In this document: positions 59,495 to 64,000 of the stretch, piece by piece
Numbering within the stretch: the first letter of the stretch is position 1
Layout: every line of letters begins with the position of its first letter
Source of the DNA: Butyrivibrio fibrisolvens 16/4
Lineage (GTDB): Bacteria; Bacillota; Clostridia; Lachnospirales; Lachnospiraceae
Length of the DNA stretch: 64,000 nt
NCBI GenBank assembly: GCA_000209815.1
Contig: FP929036.1
Span: 1,501,824-1,565,823 of the forward strand
Reading direction: 5' to 3'
Notes under the pieces: model-generated
What the model was told of the DNA's origin: nothing
Database searches by the model: none
The model's input: only the letters and a program-made list of their open reading frames with translations
Made by a program: the position numbers and the translations under genes

Positions 59495-59516
59495 GACTGC
59501 GGTTTAAGAGGTTTTT

Positions 59517-62457
59517 ATGGGGACAATTAAAAGCAAATATGTAGCTAACAAAAATTTAACAATAGTTAGTTCAACTATATGGGTTTTTTTAACTCTTATT
59601 TGTGTGCTTTCTATCGTTTTTCATTCGCATCCTGTGTACAAATTGGGGCATATATATATAATAATTTTTCTTTTCCTTTTTGCTTATTGCAGGCTTATAT
59701 GGATATCTTATAAGCATGTTTTCTTTTATAGTATGTTTTCTTGTTTCCTTGATTTTTAATAGTGAACAAGCATATTCTATGGCCGTTTTTCTAATAGCTA
59801 TGTTTGGTTATTCTCTTTTTTCTCAATATTTTTGGTTTAAAAGTGCTGTCAAATCTGTTTTAGCGGTACTGATAACAACCACTATGACAACAATTATAGC
59901 AATACTTTGTTTTCCGATTATTAATAGAAATGAGATAACAGAACCATTATGGCAGGTTTGTCTAGGTTTCTTTTGTGGAACAACTATTATAGTTTTTGTT
60001 GCTACGATTTTACTTGTTTTATATTTCAATTATGGATCAGATACCTCTAAAACATTATTCCCTCTAGCCTTTGTATATACAAAGGAGTATCAAAGGAACG
60101 AGTTTTATCAAAGACACCAGAGAAAAACAAAGGTTAGTATCAAAATTACAACTATTATTATTGCTGTTGAGGTTGTATTAAGTACATCTGTAGCTTTTTT
60201 CATTCCTATTTTGTTTCCGGATTTAAAGGCTATGATGATAGACATTATAGATGTACAGCCAAATAGTGAGAAAATTGAAAAATCAACGGATGATGTATAT
60301 GGATACATTTCTGATGCAAATTTTAAAATGAATGATATGGCTATAGTATTTGACTTGAAGATGAGTCTTCTGATGATGTGTATCGGTGTGCCTCTTGCAG
60401 CTATAGCTAATTATTATACAAAGACTTCTATAGGTGGACCTTTAGGTCTTATGTCTGATTTTATGCATTCATTTGTTCTTACCAAGGATGAGGACAAACT
60501 GAAGGTTATAAGACAGATTAGTAATATGGAAATAAAAACCGGCGATGAGATAGAAGTATTATCAGACTATGCAAAGTCTACATTTCTAGAAATGGCCGAT
60601 TATATAGAGCGTTTTGAGAAGCAACAAAAGCTTGAAACTGAGCTTGAAATCACAAAACAGGCCAGTGAGGCAAAATCAAGCTTTCTTTCAAATATGTCAC
60701 ATGAAATACGTACTCCTATTAATGCAATCATCGGTATGAATGAGATGATTATTAGAGAATGTACTGATGAGCAGATACTAGAGTATGCTAATAACGCTAA
60801 ATCAGCAGGAAATTCTCTGCTTTCGCTGGTAAATGATATTCTTGACTTTTCAAAGATTGAGGCGGGCAAAATGGAGATTTTGCCAGTTCAGTATGATCTT
60901 GCTTCCATGGTAAATGATTTGTTAAATCTTATTGCAGCAAGAGCGGAAGAAAAGGGCCTTGACTTTGAAATAAATGTAGATAGTTCTATACCTTCTATAC
61001 TTATAGGAGATGAAATCAGATTAAAGCAGGTGGTAACAAATCTGCTTACTAATGCTGTTAAATATACTGAAAGGGGTACAGTGGCTTTAAGTGTATCATT
61101 TGAAAAGAACGATGAAAATTCTATTACGCTTCATTTTGAGGTAAGCGATACAGGTATAGGTATTAAAGAGAGCGATATAGCAAAGCTGTATTCTCCATTT
61201 GAAAGAATTGAAGAAATCAGAAATAGAACAATCGAAGGTACTGGTCTTGGTATGAGTATTGTTCGTAAGCTTCTAGCCTTGATGGACACAAAGCTTATTG
61301 TGGAGAGTGAGTATGGCAAAGGTTCATCCTTTAGATTTTTTGTAAAACAGGATGTTGTATCCTGGGATGCGATAGGAGACTTTAAGGATAGATATAAGGA
61401 ATATATTAATTCGGCAGAAAAATATCATCAAAGGTTCCAGGCACCAAATGCTAGTATCCTGGTTGTAGATGATACTGAAATGAATCTTACAGTTATAAAG
61501 AGTCTTTTAAAGAAGACCCTTGTAAATGTAGATACAGCTATTAGTGGATTCGAAACCTTAGAGAAGGTGAAAGAGAAGAAATACGATATTATCTTCCTTG
61601 ATCATAGAATGCCGGAAATGGATGGTATTGAAACCTTTGAAAAGATGAAGGTTTTAAATGGAAATATAAATAAGACTACTCCAGTAATCGCTCTTACTGC
61701 AAATGCAGTTTCAGGCGCAAAGCAGGAATATCAAAGCATCGGATTTACAGATTATCTGGCTAAGCCTGTTAATTCCAATGAACTGGAAAAGATGATGGAA
61801 TTTTACCTGCCTGCAGAAAAGATTGAGTCAGTTTCTATTGATAATGGATTTGACAATTACGTTGGCGGAAATGCAGAAATTCCAAAGGATAGCTTCCTTA
61901 ATGAAGTTAAGAAAATAAATCTGAAGGAAGCGATTACTAATTGTGGCGGTGTTGATGTATTAGAAAATGTTATTAAGGATTTCCTGATATCGCTTGACAG
62001 TAAAGCTGACGCTATTGAAGGCTATTTGAATGATGGGGATTTAAGAAACTATACTGTTTTTGTACATGCTTTAAAGAGCTCCGCAAGATTAATTGGAGCA
62101 AAGGAGCTTTCAGATATGGCTGCAGATTTAGAAGCAGAGGGAAATGAAGGTAATTTTATCGCTCTTCATGAAAGGACACCTGCTTTGCTTGAAAAATACA
62201 GAAGCTATAAAGAACATTTAAAGGCTGCAATGGAAAATGAGAATGATTCTGATAAGCCACTAATACCTGAGGAGGATTTAAAACGCGCCTTCAAAGATAT
62301 AAAAGAACTGGCAGAAGCATATAATTACGATGCTATTGATTATATTCTTTCAATGCTAGGAGATTACAGCATACCTGATGATTATAAGGATACATTTAAT
62401 AAGATTAAGCAATATACTGTCGCAGTAGACAGAGATTCAATATTAGAGTTATTATAA
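59517..62457 (+). CDS. Hybrid sensor histidine kinase with membrane sensor (HisKA-HATPase-REC-Hpt) (frame break)
   Basis: About 979 residues after repair of a T5 run (59677-59681), which must be T4 to give FLFLLLIAGLYGYLISMFSF. The N-terminal third has seven or more membrane helices with only short loops, so the signal is probably in or near the membrane. HisKA has NMSHEIRTPINAIIG, the ATPase LLTNAVKYT, DTGIGI and GTGLGMSI. REC has Asp in FLDHRMPEMDG and the Hpt His is in VHALKSSARLIG. It lacks the last REC of its paralogue at 32-35 kb, but a separate two-REC protein follows and may take that place. Confidence 0.85.
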
Positions 62458-62484
62458 CTATTGGTTTCATAAGAGGATTTTACT

Positions 62485-63249
62485 ATGGAAAAGAGACTTG
62501 TTTTAGTTGGTGATTCTAAAAGCTTTATGGTTTCGTCAATTGCAAAGGAATTAACAGATAGTGGCTTTGACATTATTCAGGCCTCTAGTAATGTGGATGA
62601 GCTGAATGCCATCCAAAATCGTCCTTCTGTATTTCTTGTATATATTGATGATTTTAGTGAGATGGATGATTTGTTTGTTTATCTAAAGGATAGTACCTTA
62701 GAAGGGGATATTTCTCTTTCTATTATAGGTTCCCAGAACGATATAGACAGGGTTAAAGCATTGATGCCAAACACGCCTCTTGCTGCATCATTTCTTCGTC
62801 CGATCAATGTAAAGGAAATGTCCATAGCAATGGAGAAGGTCATTCTTGCGGAGGATGAACGTCTTCAAAATAAAAAGATTCTTGTGGTGGATGATGATGG
62901 AACAATGCTTAGAACAATTAAGAGCTGGTTGGAAGGTCATTATCAGGTATTTATGGTAAATTCGGGTATGGCTGCCATAAAATTCCTTGCTAAAAATAAT
63001 GTTGATTTGATTCTATTAGACTATGAGATGCCTGTTACAACTGGTCCACAGGTGTTAGAAATGCTTAGGTCAGAGCCAGATACAGCCGATATTCCGGTTA
63101 TGTTTTTGACCAATAAGAGTGATAAAACCTCTGTTTTGACTGCTGTTGATTTGAAGCCAGAGAAATATTTACTTAAAACCATGAAACCTATGGAAGTCCT
63201 TAAGTCAATAAATGAATATTTCGAGAAAGAAAAGGGTAAAGGATATTAA
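62485..63249 (+). CDS. Response regulator with two receiver domains, first degenerate
   Basis: A 254-residue protein without output domain. The second receiver (about 130-254) is complete: ILVVDDDGTMLRTI, Asp in LILLDYEMPVTTG and the conserved Lys in KYLLKTMKP. The first (1-120) has VLVGDSKSF at the start, a doubtful Asp in VYIDDFSEM, and Arg in place of Lys (SFLRPINV), so it may be a dimer or docking module. It closely resembles the C-terminal REC of the 32-kb kinase (LVLLDYEM). It is likely the final receiver of the adjacent hybrid kinase. Confidence 0.83.
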   Translation: MEKRLVLVGDSKSFMVSSIAKELTDSGFDIIQASSNVDELNAIQNRPSVFLVYIDDFSEMDDLFVYLKDSTLEGDISLSIIGSQNDIDRVKALMPNTPLAASFLRPINVKEMSIAMEKVILAEDERLQNKKILVVDDDGTMLRTIKSWLEGHYQVFMVNSGMAAIKFLAKNNVDLILLDYEMPVTTGPQVLEMLRSEPDTADIPVMFLTNKSDKTSVLTAVDLKPEKYLLKTMKPMEVLKSINEYFEKEKGKGY

Positions 63250-63367
63250 AATCTACAAATTATTAAATTTGAATAAAATTCTTTTTTGGTGTAGTCTGCT
63301 AAAGTAAAATGTGTTATGATAGTAGCCGTACTAATAGACTGATTTAATTTGTTAGGGAGAAATTGTT

Positions 63368-64000
63368 ATGGTTACTAGAACGAATGAACTGAAGAAGTTA
63401 GACACTATTTACCAAAGTAATGCTAATAATCTGGTTCTTGTGTATGGCAGAAACGGTAGTGCAAAAGAGAATCTTCTAGATTCTTTTACAACAGGAAAGT
63501 CATATTTCTATTATAGAAGCCGTCAGTGCTCTGATGCCAAGCAACATGCATATTTTGACAAGCAGATGCGAGAGACCTACAACTATCTTAAGGTGGGGCA
63601 GGACTATGAAGAGACATTCAAGAATTTTCGCTCAAAAGATGGGTCTAAGCTTGTTTTAATTATTGATGAGGCACAGTACGCAATAAAGAAAAATACAGAG
63701 CTTTTTAATGCTCTTGTTGCTTTAAAAAACCGTAAACTTTACCCTGGTAAGGTTATGATTATAATCGTAAGTTCATCTATTGTCTGGGCTCAGAACAATT
63801 TCGCGGAAATAGTTGGTTCCCAGAAGTCTGCAGTAGATGAGTCTATCAAGCTTGAAAATCTTTCTTTCCTTGATATTGTAAGAGCTTTTCCTGAGTATTC
63901 AGTTGCTTCTTGTGTCAGCACTTACGGTATTATCGGTGGTGTGGCAGAGTATGTGGATCGCTGGAATGGAAGAAAGAATATTAAGGCTAATGTCTGTGAG
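63368..64000 (+). CDS. AAA-type ATPase-like protein, partial, degenerate P-loop
   Basis: At least 211 residues; the gene runs off the window end. The ATG at 63368 follows AGGGAGA. It resembles archaeal-type ATPases of the DUF234 neighbourhood, found widely in Bacteroidetes and Clostridia. The P-loop reads VYGRNGSAKENLL where the family has YGRRRVGKTELL, so the invariant Gly-Lys-Thr is Ala-Lys-Glu. Walker B is LVLIIDEAQYA. ATP binding is therefore uncertain. Function unknown. Confidence 0.65.
   Translation, partial: MVTRTNELKKLDTIYQSNANNLVLVYGRNGSAKENLLDSFTTGKSYFYYRSRQCSDAKQHAYFDKQMRETYNYLKVGQDYEETFKNFRSKDGSKLVLIIDEAQYAIKKNTELFNALVALKNRKLYPGKVMIIIVSSSIVWAQNNFAEIVGSQKSAVDESIKLENLSFLDIVRAFPEYSVASCVSTYGIIGGVAEYVDRWNGRKNIKANVCE

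Overview
The window is a low-GC Gram-positive (Firmicutes) chromosome segment, most likely from a Lachnospiraceae member of the Butyrivibrio/Pseudobutyrivibrio type. This rests on A+T-rich genes with strong GGAGG ribosome sites, the nusB-xseA-xseB-ispA-dxs-tlyA-nadK-argR-recN cluster, a DUF5688 gene, many c-di-GMP and chemotaxis genes, and a secreted GH9 cellulase lipoprotein. The genus is inference.

Layout. 1-9.7 kb: end of rny, a Nudix hydrolase, a chemoreceptor with CheW, aroF/aroE, tRNA-Arg(CCG), an SH3-domain membrane protein, a large-subunit-type pseudouridine synthase and ligA. 9.8-14.2 kb: two overlapping membrane diguanylate cyclases and metA. 14.2-22.0 kb: an accessory island bracketed by about 99-bp direct repeats. 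It opens with a regular array of palindromic units and carries a SpoVG-like relic, a large unrecognised nuclease-like/coiled-coil/membrane protein, a Sau3AI-type (GATC) restriction-modification pair, two candidate small RNAs and a GNAT/small-protein pair. 22-30.5 kb: small metabolic and repair genes (ArsC/Spx-like, AlkZ-related, amidohydrolase, ECF S-component, YqeY, SprT-like, MazG-like, MutT, acylphosphatase, deformylase-like, phosphoesterase). 30.5-37.4 kb: a phosphorelay locus (Hpt protein, REC-HD-GYP, hybrid kinase, binding lipoprotein) and a PAP2 phosphatase. 37.4-41.9 kb: GH9 cellulase, HD hydrolase, SDR, surE. 42-50.9 kb: the housekeeping isoprenoid/repair cluster. 51.7-55.4 kb: potABCD polyamine transporter on the minus strand, next to tRNA-Thr(CGT). 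55.7-64 kb: queH, argH, asd, a second hybrid kinase with a dual-receiver regulator, and a partial ATPase.

Quality caveat. At least 22 reading-frame breaks occur in otherwise intact genes, including the essential ligA and argR. In each one, changing one short A, T or G run by a single base restores the family sequence. Most inferred true run lengths are six. I read these as sequence errors and annotate each gene across its break, saying so each time.

How the genes work together. Signalling dominates: a chemoreceptor/CheW pair, two diguanylate cyclases, an HD-GYP phosphodiesterase regulator and two multistep hybrid kinases point to control of motility or attachment by c-di-GMP, which fits a fibre-degrading gut or rumen lifestyle together with the GH9 enzyme. 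The island is the part least explained by known gene families.
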